Shown: one piece after another, positions 1 to 6,883 of the stretch
Layout of the letters: each line of letters opens with the position of its first letter
Position numbering within the stretch: the first letter of the stretch is position 1
Assembly (NCBI GenBank): GCA_964368755.1
Contig: CAYJCR010000011.1
Location: 1-24,413, forward strand
Length of the DNA: 24,413 bases
Source: CALVZT01 sp964368755
GTDB taxonomy: Bacteria > Bacillota > Clostridia > Christensenellales > UBA1242
Reading direction: 5' to 3'
Notes under the pieces: model-generated
What the model saw: the letters and a program-made list of their open reading frames with translations, nothing else
What the model was told of the DNA's origin: nothing
The model's database searches: none
Program-made: the position numbers and the translations under genes

Positions 1-29
1 TAAGCACACATATAAAAATCGAATTCCAT
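1..29 (-). CDS. 5' end of an unidentified leftward gene (partial)
   Basis: Only the first nine codons (reading MEFDFYMCA) lie inside the window; the gene continues past the left edge. The start is well supported: the complement has an ATG at 29-27, a TAAGGAG Shine-Dalgarno site at 42-36, and a good promoter at 89-60. It is divergent from the gene starting at 313. Too little protein is visible to suggest a function. Confidence 0.6.
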
Positions 30-59
30 AAATTTCTCCTTAGTAGTTTTTCATATTTG

Positions 60-89
60 ATTATAACACAATTTTTTAAGTTTTGTCTA
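60..89 (-). promoter_or_regulatory. promoter of the leftward gene at 1-29
   Basis: On the complement: -35 TAGACA (89-84), 18-bp spacer, extended -10 TGTTATAAT with TATAAT at 65-60, then a Shine-Dalgarno site and ATG at 29. This would give a 5' leader of roughly 25 nt. Confidence 0.6.
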
Positions 90-212
90 ATGTAGTTGTG
101 GAAGAAAAAGACTTATAAATAATTAGCATATTTATTAAATACAGATACTTAAACACAAGTTAAAATGCACCAAAAACAGTTCTGTTTGGATTGTTCGCTT
201 CCCGCCAAGTGT

Positions 213-260
213 GGTATCGTTAGTGTCTTTTAATTTAGACACAAAACGATATCATTTTTT
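213..260 (+). terminator. orphan intrinsic-terminator-like hairpin
   Basis: A long stem runs from 213-228 to 237-253, with GGTATCGTT opposite AACGATATC (one G-T pair) and GTGTCT opposite AGACAC. The loop is 8 nt and T6 follows at 255-260. It reads as a rightward terminator, but no rightward gene lies upstream in the window. It ends just before the promoter of the gene at 313. The flanking stretch 90-212 holds no gene I can support and no convincing promoter. Confidence 0.5.
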
Positions 261-261
261 A

Positions 262-291
262 TTGCGCAATTTAGTAAGTTTATGATATAAT
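262..291 (+). promoter_or_regulatory. promoter of the deoxyribosyltransferase-like gene
   Basis: -35 TTGCGC (262-267), 18-bp spacer, extended -10 TGATATAAT (283-291), followed by AGGAG at 302-306 and the ATG at 313. Confidence 0.6.
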
Positions 292-312
292 AAAATACAA
301 TAGGAGAAATTT

Positions 313-645
313 ATGAAAAAAGTTTATTTTGCTGGTTCAATACGAGGAGGCAGAGAGGATCAAGATATTTATCAGCAATTAATTAAGAAACTAAGCGAAA
401 GATTTACTGTTCTTACAGAACATATAGGATATAAAGATTTGACTCTTTCTGGAGAGGTTGTATTTAAAGACGAATACATTTACAAAAGAGATTGTAATTG
501 GATAAAAGAATGTGACTTTGTGGTTGCAGAAGTTTCCACCCCAAGCCTAGGAGTTGGATATGAAGTAGGCTTGGCGGAATCATTAAATAAAAAGGTTTAT
601 TGCCTTTATAGAAAAAATTCTGAAAAAAACTCTCTGCAATGCTAA
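313..645 (+). CDS. nucleoside 2-deoxyribosyltransferase-like protein (DNPH1/RCL-like), frameshifted at 3' end
   Basis: The N-terminus (KKVYFAGSIRGGR) and the ECDFVVAEVSTPSLGVGYE segment match the nucleoside 2-deoxyribosyltransferase/RCL superfamily. These are small enzymes that cleave the N-glycosidic bond of deoxynucleosides or dNMPs; the Glu in GVGYE sits where the family has its catalytic Glu. The frame stops at 645 after 110 residues, short for a family of about 140. Shifting -1 inside the A7 run at 623-629 continues in frame as KKLSAMLTGNK... to a TAA at 735-737, giving about 141 residues. That extended end overlaps the next ATG (737) as TAATG. The break falls on A AAA AAC (624-630), so it is an indel, a sequencing error or recoding. 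Strong promoter and AGGAG support the start. Substrate unknown. Confidence 0.8.
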   Translation: MKKVYFAGSIRGGREDQDIYQQLIKKLSERFTVLTEHIGYKDLTLSGEVVFKDEYIYKRDCNWIKECDFVVAEVSTPSLGVGYEVGLAESLNKKVYCLYRKNSEKNSLQC

Positions 646-736
646 CAGGAAACAAAAACATAATTATTGTTTATTACAAAAATATCAATGAAAATAATGA
701 ATTAATAAATAATCTTGTTCAAAATTGGAGTAAATA

Positions 737-1501
737 ATGGATAAAAAAGTACAAAAGAAGTTTGATAAGTTCTTTGAAAGTTTTGAGCATAAAAACGATG
801 TCGTTGGCATCCTTGTATGTGGAAGTTTTGTTACGGGACATCCCAATAAGCACAGTGATTTGGATGTGCATTTGATATTGAATGACACTTGCCAATATAG
901 AGAACGTGGCAATAGAATAGTTGATGGGCTTTTGATTGAATATTTTGCTAATACAAAAAGACAAATATTATCGTATTTTGAAGAGGATTATAACAAAGTT
1001 AGACCCATGAGCCAGACTCAATTTGCAACTGGTACAATACTGTTAGATACCGATAAGACAGTCTTATCGTTAAAGAACGAAGCCAAAACCCAATTGAACA
1101 AAAGATTTGAAGGAGTAGATACAGACATCTCTCCCCTTACGTTGTACTCAATTTGGGATTGTGTTGATGATTTGCAGAGTTTGTTGGAAGAAAAAAGACA
1201 AGATTTTGAGTTTGTTTTCTATAACAATCTTAATTCTCTACTCTCAATATATTTTAAACACAAAAAAATCCCTTATAATAAGAAAACAATCCTTGGGCAT
1301 ATTACAAGCAAAATAACAAGGGAAAAATATCTACTAGAAGAAATCAAAGATAAAGATCTGGTAGACCAAATCACTATTTGTATAACGAACAAAGACTTAA
1401 CAAAGAAACTCAAAGCGTATACACAAATCGCACAAAGGATACTAACCGAGTACAACTTTGATATTGCACACTTCTCATTCAAAAGTCCAGAGGACGTATA
1501 A
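737..1501 (+). CDS. nucleotidyltransferase-domain protein (pol-beta superfamily)
   Basis: A 254-residue cytosolic protein. Residues 29-45 carry the pol-beta nucleotidyltransferase signature: GS at 29-30 followed by D41-L-D43 (GSFVTGHPNKHSDLDVHLI), with a likely third acidic ligand at E68 (LLIEYF). This arrangement is known from aminoglycoside/MNT-type nucleotidyltransferases that move an NMP to a small molecule or protein. The C-terminal half is mostly helical and not recognised. The gene starts within the stop codon of the frame-corrected deoxyribosyltransferase-like gene (TAATG) and has TTGGAG 6 nt upstream, so the two are probably translationally coupled. A bidirectional terminator follows. 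The target is unknown; antibiotic resistance, a toxin-antitoxin role and nucleotide metabolism all remain possible. Confidence 0.75.
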   Translation: MDKKVQKKFDKFFESFEHKNDVVGILVCGSFVTGHPNKHSDLDVHLILNDTCQYRERGNRIVDGLLIEYFANTKRQILSYFEEDYNKVRPMSQTQFATGTILLDTDKTVLSLKNEAKTQLNKRFEGVDTDISPLTLYSIWDCVDDLQSLLEEKRQDFEFVFYNNLNSLLSIYFKHKKIPYNKKTILGHITSKITREKYLLEEIKDKDLVDQITICITNKDLTKKLKAYTQIAQRILTEYNFDIAHFSFKSPEDV

Positions 1502-1572
1502 ATTATTGATGAGTTATATGTGCAAGTAGAAATTAGTAACACAATTATCATATAATATCTACTAAGAACGCA

Positions 1573-1601
1573 AAAAAAGTGCCAAAAAATAGCACTTTTT
1601 T
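1573..1601. terminator. bidirectional terminator between convergent genes
   Basis: Stem AAAAAGTGC / GCACTTTTT around a CAAAAAATA loop, with A-rich and T-rich flanks so it works in both directions. It separates the rightward gene ending at 1501 from the leftward gene ending at 1624. Confidence 0.8.
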
Positions 1602-1623
1602 ATTATATATACAGTTATAGCTA

Positions 1624-3186
1624 TTACTTTTTCAATTTCATTTCATCACGAATTGATTTTTGAATACCAACAATATTAGAATAAAATGCATCTTTTTCCG
1701 TCTGAGTCAAGCATATATACCTGGTTGAAGCTATGCTATTGTGAGTATCAGTAGCATGCTTTGATGGAGCTATTCTAACATGATATTTTTCACACAATTT
1801 TTTTGCGCTTACGAAGGCTTTATACAAAAACTTCCAATTCGGTTTTTTTATTTTTGGAAGGTCTTTGTATGGCTCGTATGGAGATATACATGGTTGGGCA
1901 CCAAGTTGTGCAACTTTTTCTATTATACCTATTGTATTCTTTAATGGTTCTATTCCAACTATTATATTAGAACGAACATTGTCTCCCCCAAAAATTTTTA
2001 CCGATTGTTGAATAGTATCTAGATAGTTTTCTGTTCCTATCAAGCTCTTAAATGGGGCATATTCTGCAAGCAATTTTTTATTGCCCATTTCGATATCTAC
2101 AGCAACAGAAGTAACGCCAATCTTTTTTAACTTTTTCAAATATTTTTCATACTCTTCGTGATAGCTCCCTGTATAAAAGTACTTGGTCAAACCCCTTGGC
2201 GCAAACATATAGTCATAATATTTTATCCCTCTTGCCGAGTATTCCTTTATCAGTTTTTCTAAGTTTTTCATTACAATAGGAATATCTACTTCTTTTGGAT
2301 TTCCTCCTGTTATAAATAACCTTGTTATCCCTTTGCGGATACTAAGGACTTTATCTATCTGCTCTTTCAATGTTTCAAAAGTATTCACAACATACGGCAA
2401 TTTGTTCAAACCACAAAACTTACAATCTCCTGAGCAACCAGTAATCAAAGAAACCCTTATTCTATCTCCATGTACAGAGACTTCAGAAGTTTCTACTTGC
2501 CCAATCATTGGTCTAGACAATCCTATATCGTCAGATATTAACTTGCCAATATTAGTCTTTAATAAAAACTGACCTTCGGTACTAATTGCCAACTCATACT
2601 TTGATTTATCATTTGTAGAAACAGTAACATATTCTCTATTGTTTAGATAACTATCATTTAAGTTCTGTGATTGTATATAAGAATGGTTACCACCTATTTT
2701 TAACATAGTACCATTGCAAGTAACATAATCAGCATACAAAGCGCCTGCAAGTTCTGTTTTAGTTTTTTCATCTATTTTTATACCATTCTGCATGAGTTGT
2801 AGCTTTAATTTCATTACATCGTTTCTATTGAAGCTCAAAGAGTTATTCTCTATCGCTTTGTCAAACATTTCTAGACAGACATAAGTTCCATCTTCTATCT
2901 GTTCGTCTTCTACAAAGCCATCTTTGTATGTCTTGGAAGGTTTTAACAAGTGGTCTTCATGATCATTATATGTTCTTACCAAAAACGAACCTTTTGCTTC
3001 AAATTCAGGAATGTCAACAATATTTTTGCCCAAAAATACATCTAGGTTGAGCTGATGAATAGAAGGTAAATTGTTTGACAATAAGTTGTCGTTTAATAAT
3101 TTTGATGAAGTTTGGAATCGTGGATTTATTTCCATAAAATACACATCTTTTTTTTGTGGCAATGTAATCAATGCCACAAACTCCAA
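1624..3186 (-). CDS. radical SAM part of an ATP-grasp/radical-SAM fusion (downstream frame)
   Basis: This frame (520 residues as opened) holds the end of an ATP-grasp fold (E19-I-N21-P-R, metal-binding), a linker of about 200 residues, and a radical SAM domain. C251, C255 and C258 form the CxxxCxxC site (CSGDCKFCGL) for a [4Fe-4S] cluster that cleaves S-adenosylmethionine. ITGGNP (the GGE-like SAM-binding position) and strand-like VAVDIE and NIIVGIE segments follow, as in a TIM-barrel radical SAM core. The frame opens only with a TTG and no Shine-Dalgarno site, inside the upstream frame. Removing one A from the A8 run (3148-3155) joins it to the ATP-grasp frame, giving about 779 residues with the cysteines near 510-517. 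The true gene is therefore probably 1624-3964. Substrate and product unknown. Confidence 0.8.
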   Translation of the reverse strand: MEFVALITLPQKKDVYFMEINPRFQTSSKLLNDNLLSNNLPSIHQLNLDVFLGKNIVDIPEFEAKGSFLVRTYNDHEDHLLKPSKTYKDGFVEDEQIEDGTYVCLEMFDKAIENNSLSFNRNDVMKLKLQLMQNGIKIDEKTKTELAGALYADYVTCNGTMLKIGGNHSYIQSQNLNDSYLNNREYVTVSTNDKSKYELAISTEGQFLLKTNIGKLISDDIGLSRPMIGQVETSEVSVHGDRIRVSLITGCSGDCKFCGLNKLPYVVNTFETLKEQIDKVLSIRKGITRLFITGGNPKEVDIPIVMKNLEKLIKEYSARGIKYYDYMFAPRGLTKYFYTGSYHEEYEKYLKKLKKIGVTSVAVDIEMGNKKLLAEYAPFKSLIGTENYLDTIQQSVKIFGGDNVRSNIIVGIEPLKNTIGIIEKVAQLGAQPCISPYEPYKDLPKIKKPNWKFLYKAFVSAKKLCEKYHVRIAPSKHATDTHNSIASTRYICLTQTEKDAFYSNIVGIQKSIRDEMKLKK

Positions 3187-3964
3187 AATAGCCTAGCTCT
3201 CTAATCTTTTCACCTATTGCTAAACTTTGCTTTTTTATTTTAGAATCTATGTCTTTGGAAATATAATCATTATATGCAGAATAATCTCCGCCACAATATG
3301 CCAAAGTATTGTTACGCTTTTTTATTATCTGAACCGAGCATGGGAATAATACAATCTTATCCTTTGTTATTAATAGATGGATATTGATTGAATTGTTAGC
3401 GACATATTTTGATACTTGATATTCACGATCACTTTTCAATTTTGTCAATATCTGCTGCTCGTTTTCTGCATTAAAAATATAAGTTCCTTCTCCACCGGCG
3501 CCACTGCATTGTTGAACAACAAACTCTTCTTCCCCACCAAACAGTTTTTTTAGTTTGGATAGACACACATCTTTGCCTAATAGGGTTTTATATACTAACA
3601 GATTTGCAATTCCTTTCAACAACTTCCTTGTATAGAACTTATCGTTTAGATTTGCAACGACTTGCTTCTCATTTGAGCAAATATCTGCAAACGAAAACAA
3701 AGATTTGTGTATGTGAAGATAATTCAAGTTGTAATACATAAACCTTGCTTCAGTATCTTTCTTTGATATTTTCGTAACCCAATCTTTTGCAAATTCGTTA
3801 AAAATATGGTCATATTCCGGTTTGTTGTGATTGATTGCTTTTTTGAATGTTCCATTCAATGAATGATTGTCATTCTTGTTAGATCCAAAATACGTTACTG
3901 ATCCTGCGAAAGTATTGATATTCGAAATATCAGATTCTCTTAATCCCACATAATAAATTGCCAT
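3014..3964 (-). CDS. ATP-grasp part of an ATP-grasp/radical-SAM fusion (upstream frame)
   Basis: Residues 1 to about 272 are genuine coding sequence; the last 44 residues of the 316-residue frame are out-of-frame sequence after the A8 run. A glycine-rich ATP loop SGAGGEGT (154-161) and the IDYI strand (D266) belong to an ATP-grasp fold, whose metal-binding EINPR motif continues in the other frame. ATP-grasp enzymes activate a carboxylate as an acyl phosphate and ligate it to an amine or similar nucleophile. The start ATG at 3964 has AAAGGATG upstream and a TATAAT at 3998-3993. In the joined protein, T270-K-K is followed by DVYFMEINPRF. The gene is divergent from the cupin operon. The N-terminal 110 residues are not recognised. 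Confidence 0.8.
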   Translation of the reverse strand: MAIYYVGLRESDISNINTFAGSVTYFGSNKNDNHSLNGTFKKAINHNKPEYDHIFNEFAKDWVTKISKKDTEARFMYYNLNYLHIHKSLFSFADICSNEKQVVANLNDKFYTRKLLKGIANLLVYKTLLGKDVCLSKLKKLFGGEEEFVVQQCSGAGGEGTYIFNAENEQQILTKLKSDREYQVSKYVANNSINIHLLITKDKIVLFPCSVQIIKKRNNTLAYCGGDYSAYNDYISKDIDSKIKKQSLAIGEKIRELGYFGVCGIDYIATKKRCVFYGNKSTIPNFIKIIKRQLIVKQFTFYSSAQPRCIFGQKYC

Positions 3965-3992
3965 ATTTTTTCATCCTTTGTTATTATTTTTG

Positions 3993-3998
3993 ATTATA
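3993..3998 (-). promoter_or_regulatory. -10 element of the ATP-grasp/radical-SAM gene
   Basis: A perfect TATAAT on the complement, about 30 nt before the ATG at 3964. No good -35 is visible; the upstream sequence is a TA-rich run. Confidence 0.4.
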
Positions 3999-4099
3999 TG
4001 TACTGCTAATATTGTATATATAACATAAACGAAGTTAAATAAAAAATGTTTTATATCAATTTTACAAAATTAAGCACGAATATATCCTTGCTCTTTTTG

Positions 4100-4129
4100 T
4101 TGCGTTGCGTGGCAATATTGAGATATAAT
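4100..4129 (+). promoter_or_regulatory. promoter of the cupin-CYTH-GNAT operon
   Basis: -35 TTGCGT (4100-4105), 18-bp spacer, -10 TATAAT (4124-4129), then GGAGG just before the ATG at 4158. Confidence 0.6.
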
Positions 4130-4157
4130 AAAGGTAGAAAATACGGAGGATCAATAT

Positions 4158-4508
4158 ATGGCAACACCAATTATTCGCAGACAAAAAGATTTGGTTTCGG
4201 TACAAGTGGAAGACAAGTATATTGTAGATAACTATTTAGACAAAACTATGAATATTGGGTATTCTATGGTACGTACTCATCTTGATGGCACTCATCCACT
4301 TATGAAGAACGTCTCCTCCAATAGGACATATTATTTCCTCAATGGCAAAGCGACTTTTGTTGTAGAGGGCAAGACTATCAAAGTATCACGTGGAGAATCT
4401 TTGACCATCCCCAAAGACACAAAATACAGTTTTGGTGGCAAGTTCGAGGCAATATTGATAGACTGCCCAGCTTTTGACCCAAAAGATGACATTATTTATC
4501 GCGATTAG
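4158..4508 (+). CDS. small cupin-domain protein
   Basis: A 116-residue single-domain protein with the two cupin half-motifs: histidines in the N-terminal strand region (MVRTHLDGTHPLMKN), a turn GKATFVVEGKTIKVSRGES, and then IPKDTKYSF. Cupins are small beta-barrels that bind a metal or a sugar/organic acid; the second motif lacks the usual histidine (KDTKYSF), so a full four-ligand metal site is doubtful. GGAGG lies close before the ATG and it is the first gene of a tight operon (19-nt gap to the next). Possible roles include small-molecule binding or isomerisation; the sequence does not decide. Confidence 0.75.
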   Translation: MATPIIRRQKDLVSVQVEDKYIVDNYLDKTMNIGYSMVRTHLDGTHPLMKNVSSNRTYYFLNGKATFVVEGKTIKVSRGESLTIPKDTKYSFGGKFEAILIDCPAFDPKDDIIYRD

Positions 4509-4527
4509 AACAATATAGGAGCATAAG

Positions 4528-5085
4528 ATGAAGACGGAGATAGAAGCGAGATTACTCGAATGTGATACTAAGGCAATAATTGCCAAACTCAAAGCAAATA
4601 ATGCCGTACGAGTAGGAGACTGGTTGCAGATAAGGAAGTGCTACGACTTCAATCCTATCAAAGAGAATAGTTGGATAAGACTTCGCACCAATGGGATACA
4701 AACAACACTTACTATCAAAGAGATAACAAACAAACTGATTGATGGCACAAAGGAATGTGAGATTGTTGTATCCGACTTTGATTCTACCGACGAGATTCTC
4801 AACAAACTTGGATACTTTGCAAGAAGTACTCAAGAAAATCGAAGAATACAATACAAACTCGATGATGTCGAGATAGATATCGACATGTGGCCACTGATAC
4901 CAACATATGTAGAGTTCGAAGCCACTAGTGAAGATAAGATTAGAAATGTTTGCAAAAAGCTAAGCCTAGACTACTCTTCCCTTGTGACATTAGATGTGAC
5001 TAGCATATACAGCCGTTATGGAATAGAGATCAACTCACGCCCACACATATTGTTGGAACAAAAAAGGAAAACATCAAAAGTATAA
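4528..5085 (+). CDS. CYTH-domain protein (class IV adenylate cyclase/thiamine triphosphatase superfamily)
   Basis: The N-terminus TEIEAR is the ExEx(K/R) signature of the CYTH triphosphate-tunnel fold. Further charged strands match: WIRLRTNG, TTLTIKEI, ECEIVV, RRIQYKLDDVEIDIDMW and YVEFEA, alternating basic residues that bind triphosphate and acidic residues that bind divalent metal. CYTH enzymes hydrolyse inorganic triphosphate or ThTP, or make cAMP; the VEIDIDMWPLIPTYVEFE segment resembles the CyaB-like subgroup. At 185 residues it is full length. It lies second in the operon after the cupin gene, with GGAG 5' of the ATG and a 14-nt gap to the GNAT gene. A second CYTH gene is at 22817-23431. 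Confidence 0.8.
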   Translation: MKTEIEARLLECDTKAIIAKLKANNAVRVGDWLQIRKCYDFNPIKENSWIRLRTNGIQTTLTIKEITNKLIDGTKECEIVVSDFDSTDEILNKLGYFARSTQENRRIQYKLDDVEIDIDMWPLIPTYVEFEATSEDKIRNVCKKLSLDYSSLVTLDVTSIYSRYGIEINSRPHILLEQKRKTSKV

Positions 5086-5099
5086 TAGGAGTATGAACG

Positions 5100-5711
5100 A
5101 TGCAGATACGATCTTTAGAAATCAAAGATGCTAAGGCATTCTCCAACTTAATAATAGATATGTACTCGCATATTGACGACCTAGAATGGTTCTCACCAAT
5201 GCCATACTCACAAGAAGCAGCTGCCGATATGATATGTAGCCCAAGATTATTCATTGTGGGAGCATTCGAAGGCAAACAACTTGTGGGAGTAAGTTCTCTT
5301 GACTACAAATGTGGCAAGCTTAGCGGCAAGATAGACTTCCCCGAAGAATGCAATACGGATAAGCTTGTAGAGATAGGGTTCAATATTGTTCATTCTGAAT
5401 ATCGTGGGCATAAGATTATGCAACAGCTCATTGATTGGCTACTTGTTAAGATAAAAAGTGATGGTTATGAATGGGCATTCACAAAAGTCCACAAAGACAA
5501 TATAGCAAGCGAAAAGTCTTGTCTTAACAAAGGCTTCACATACTACTTGTCTTATCCAAAAGAAGTCAAAAAACCTGATTTCATTGACTTGGCTTGGCAA
5601 CCGTTTTTCTCTAGCATAGGCAAAGAGAGGGCAATGGCGACTCTTGACAAATTCAAAGATCAAGAGAAGATCATAGTAGAATACAATATTTTTATCCAAA
5701 GAATACAATAG
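5100..5711 (+). CDS. GNAT-family N-acetyltransferase
   Basis: A 203-residue protein with a GNAT fold: N-terminal IRSLEIKDAKAFSNLI, central strand LVGVSSLDY, then strand beta4 KLVEIGFNIVHSEYRGHKI, where the RGHKI loop corresponds to the acetyl-CoA pyrophosphate-binding Q/RxxGxG/A. VHKDNIASEKSCLNKGF is the conserved C-terminal helix with Asn and Ser. It should transfer an acetyl group from acetyl-CoA to an amine; the acceptor cannot be told. AGGAG precedes the ATG and it lies 14 nt after the CYTH stop, so it belongs to the same operon. Confidence 0.8.
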   Translation: MQIRSLEIKDAKAFSNLIIDMYSHIDDLEWFSPMPYSQEAAADMICSPRLFIVGAFEGKQLVGVSSLDYKCGKLSGKIDFPEECNTDKLVEIGFNIVHSEYRGHKIMQQLIDWLLVKIKSDGYEWAFTKVHKDNIASEKSCLNKGFTYYLSYPKEVKKPDFIDLAWQPFFSSIGKERAMATLDKFKDQEKIIVEYNIFIQRIQ

Positions 5712-5746
5712 TTGTGAAAAGTGAGAAGAAGGAGATACTATACACA

Positions 5747-6187
5747 ATGGATTTAAAACAAATCGAAAAGTTTGTTGATAAACAAAGAGTAAGTTTTATT
5801 AGCTCAATTGATGGCAAAGGTTATCCCAACACCAAAGCGATGCTAAAACCTCGCAAGAGGGTTGGATTGAAGACTTTTTATTTCTCTACCAACACCTCAT
5901 CAATGAGAGTTCAACAATACAAGAGCAACCCCAACGCAAGTATATACTTCTACCACAAAGGACTGTTCAAATATGTCGGAGTAATGCTTGTTGGCAAGAT
6001 GGAAGTCCTTCAAGATCAACAGAGCAAAGATATGATATGGCGCGCGGGAGACACAATGTATTATAAGCAAGGAGTCACAGACCCTGACTATTGTGTATTG
6101 AAGTTCTCGGCAAATAGTGGCAGATATTATTGCAACTTGACAACACAATCATTCAAGATACTGGAGATTGATAACAATGGCAACTAG
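5747..6187 (+). CDS. pyridoxamine 5'-phosphate oxidase-family (split-barrel) flavoprotein
   Basis: A 146-residue protein from the ATG at 5747, chosen because GAAGGAG lies 12 nt before it; an in-frame GTG at 5714 has no ribosome binding site. The pattern QRVSFISSIDGKGYPNTKAM, then TFYFSTNTSSMRVQQ, NPNASIYFY and VGKMEVLQD is typical of the FMN-binding split beta-barrel of PNPOx-like and general-stress-protein-26-like proteins, which bind FMN or F420 as small dimers. Such proteins often act as flavin reductases or flavin/heme-binding stress proteins. Its end overlaps the start of the TfoX-like gene by 11 nt, so the two are translationally coupled in the operon. Confidence 0.8.
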   Translation: MDLKQIEKFVDKQRVSFISSIDGKGYPNTKAMLKPRKRVGLKTFYFSTNTSSMRVQQYKSNPNASIYFYHKGLFKYVGVMLVGKMEVLQDQQSKDMIWRAGDTMYYKQGVTDPDYCVLKFSANSGRYYCNLTTQSFKILEIDNNGN

Positions 6188-6767
6188 TCTTGATTATGCA
6201 CAATTTGTGTGCGAACAATTGCATGGACCTTGGCAAGTCCGTTACAAAAAAATGTTCGGCGAATACATGATATATGTTAATGACAAACCAGTACTGCTCG
6301 TCTGCGATAATACAGTGTATGTCAAGAAGCTTGACCAGTTGACTGATCTTATGGACAATACTCATGTTGGCACGCCTTACAAGGGTGCAAAAGAACATTA
6401 TATACTCGATATCGAAGACACCGATTTGGTAGAAAGTGTCATTGATATATTGGAAAGGAACACCCTTGTTCCATCCAAAAAAGCAAAGGAGAAAACTATG
6501 GAATATTTTTGTCAAAGTTGTGGAATGCCTATGAAGAAAAAGGAGGATTTTGGGACAAACAAAGATGGCTCGCAGAACCTAGATTATTGCACCTATTGCT
6601 TCCAAAAAGGCAAGTTCACAATAAGTTGTTCTATGGATGAAATGATAGAACATAACTTGAAGTTTTTGGATGAATTTAACAAAGATGCTAAGACTACTTT
6701 TGATGAATCAGAAGCCAGAAAAACAATGCAAAGCTTCTTCCCTACTCTTAAAAGATGGAAAAAATAA
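6177..6767 (+). CDS. TfoX N-terminal domain fused to a zinc ribbon
   Basis: Read from ATG 6177 (GGAG 10 nt upstream), 196 residues. Residues 1 to about 100 fit the TfoX_N fold (VRYKKMFGEYMIYVNDKPVLLVCDNTVYVKK), found in the competence regulator TfoX/Sxy but also as a stand-alone domain of unknown activity in Firmicutes. Residues 108 onward form a putative zinc ribbon: CQSCGMPM and then CTYCFQKGKF, four cysteines in two pairs, followed by a helical tail ending ARKTMQSFFPTLKRW. The combination is an apparent fusion. It is the last gene of the operon and is followed by a terminator. A role in competence is not implied by the sequence. Confidence 0.75.
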   Translation: MATSLDYAQFVCEQLHGPWQVRYKKMFGEYMIYVNDKPVLLVCDNTVYVKKLDQLTDLMDNTHVGTPYKGAKEHYILDIEDTDLVESVIDILERNTLVPSKKAKEKTMEYFCQSCGMPMKKKEDFGTNKDGSQNLDYCTYCFQKGKFTISCSMDEMIEHNLKFLDEFNKDAKTTFDESEARKTMQSFFPTLKRWKK

Positions 6768-6777
6768 ATATATACAA

Positions 6778-6803
6778 AACTTCACTATTGTGGAGTTTTT
6801 TTT
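6778..6803 (+). terminator. terminator of the cupin-to-TfoX operon
   Basis: Stem AACTTCAC / GTGGAGTT (one G-T pair) around a TATT loop, running into T8. Confidence 0.8.
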
Positions 6804-6820
6804 ATTCAATGTTGTTGTTT

Positions 6821-6853
6821 TTGAGTGCCAAAAAAATATCTATATGTTACAAT
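6821..6853 (+). promoter_or_regulatory. possible promoter of the DUF3795 gene
   Basis: TTGAGT (6821-6826) upstream of an extended -10-like TGTTACAAT (TACAAT at 6848-6853). The spacer to TACAAT is 21 nt, so TATGTT at 6843-6848 with a 16-nt spacer is an alternative. It lies directly after the operon terminator. Confidence 0.35.
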
Positions 6854-6883
6854 CATTATGAATACAATAATAAGGAGAATATT

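Noticed and set aside
165..233. 22-codon frame with three cysteines
   Set aside because: No Shine-Dalgarno site and its 3' half is the terminator stem.
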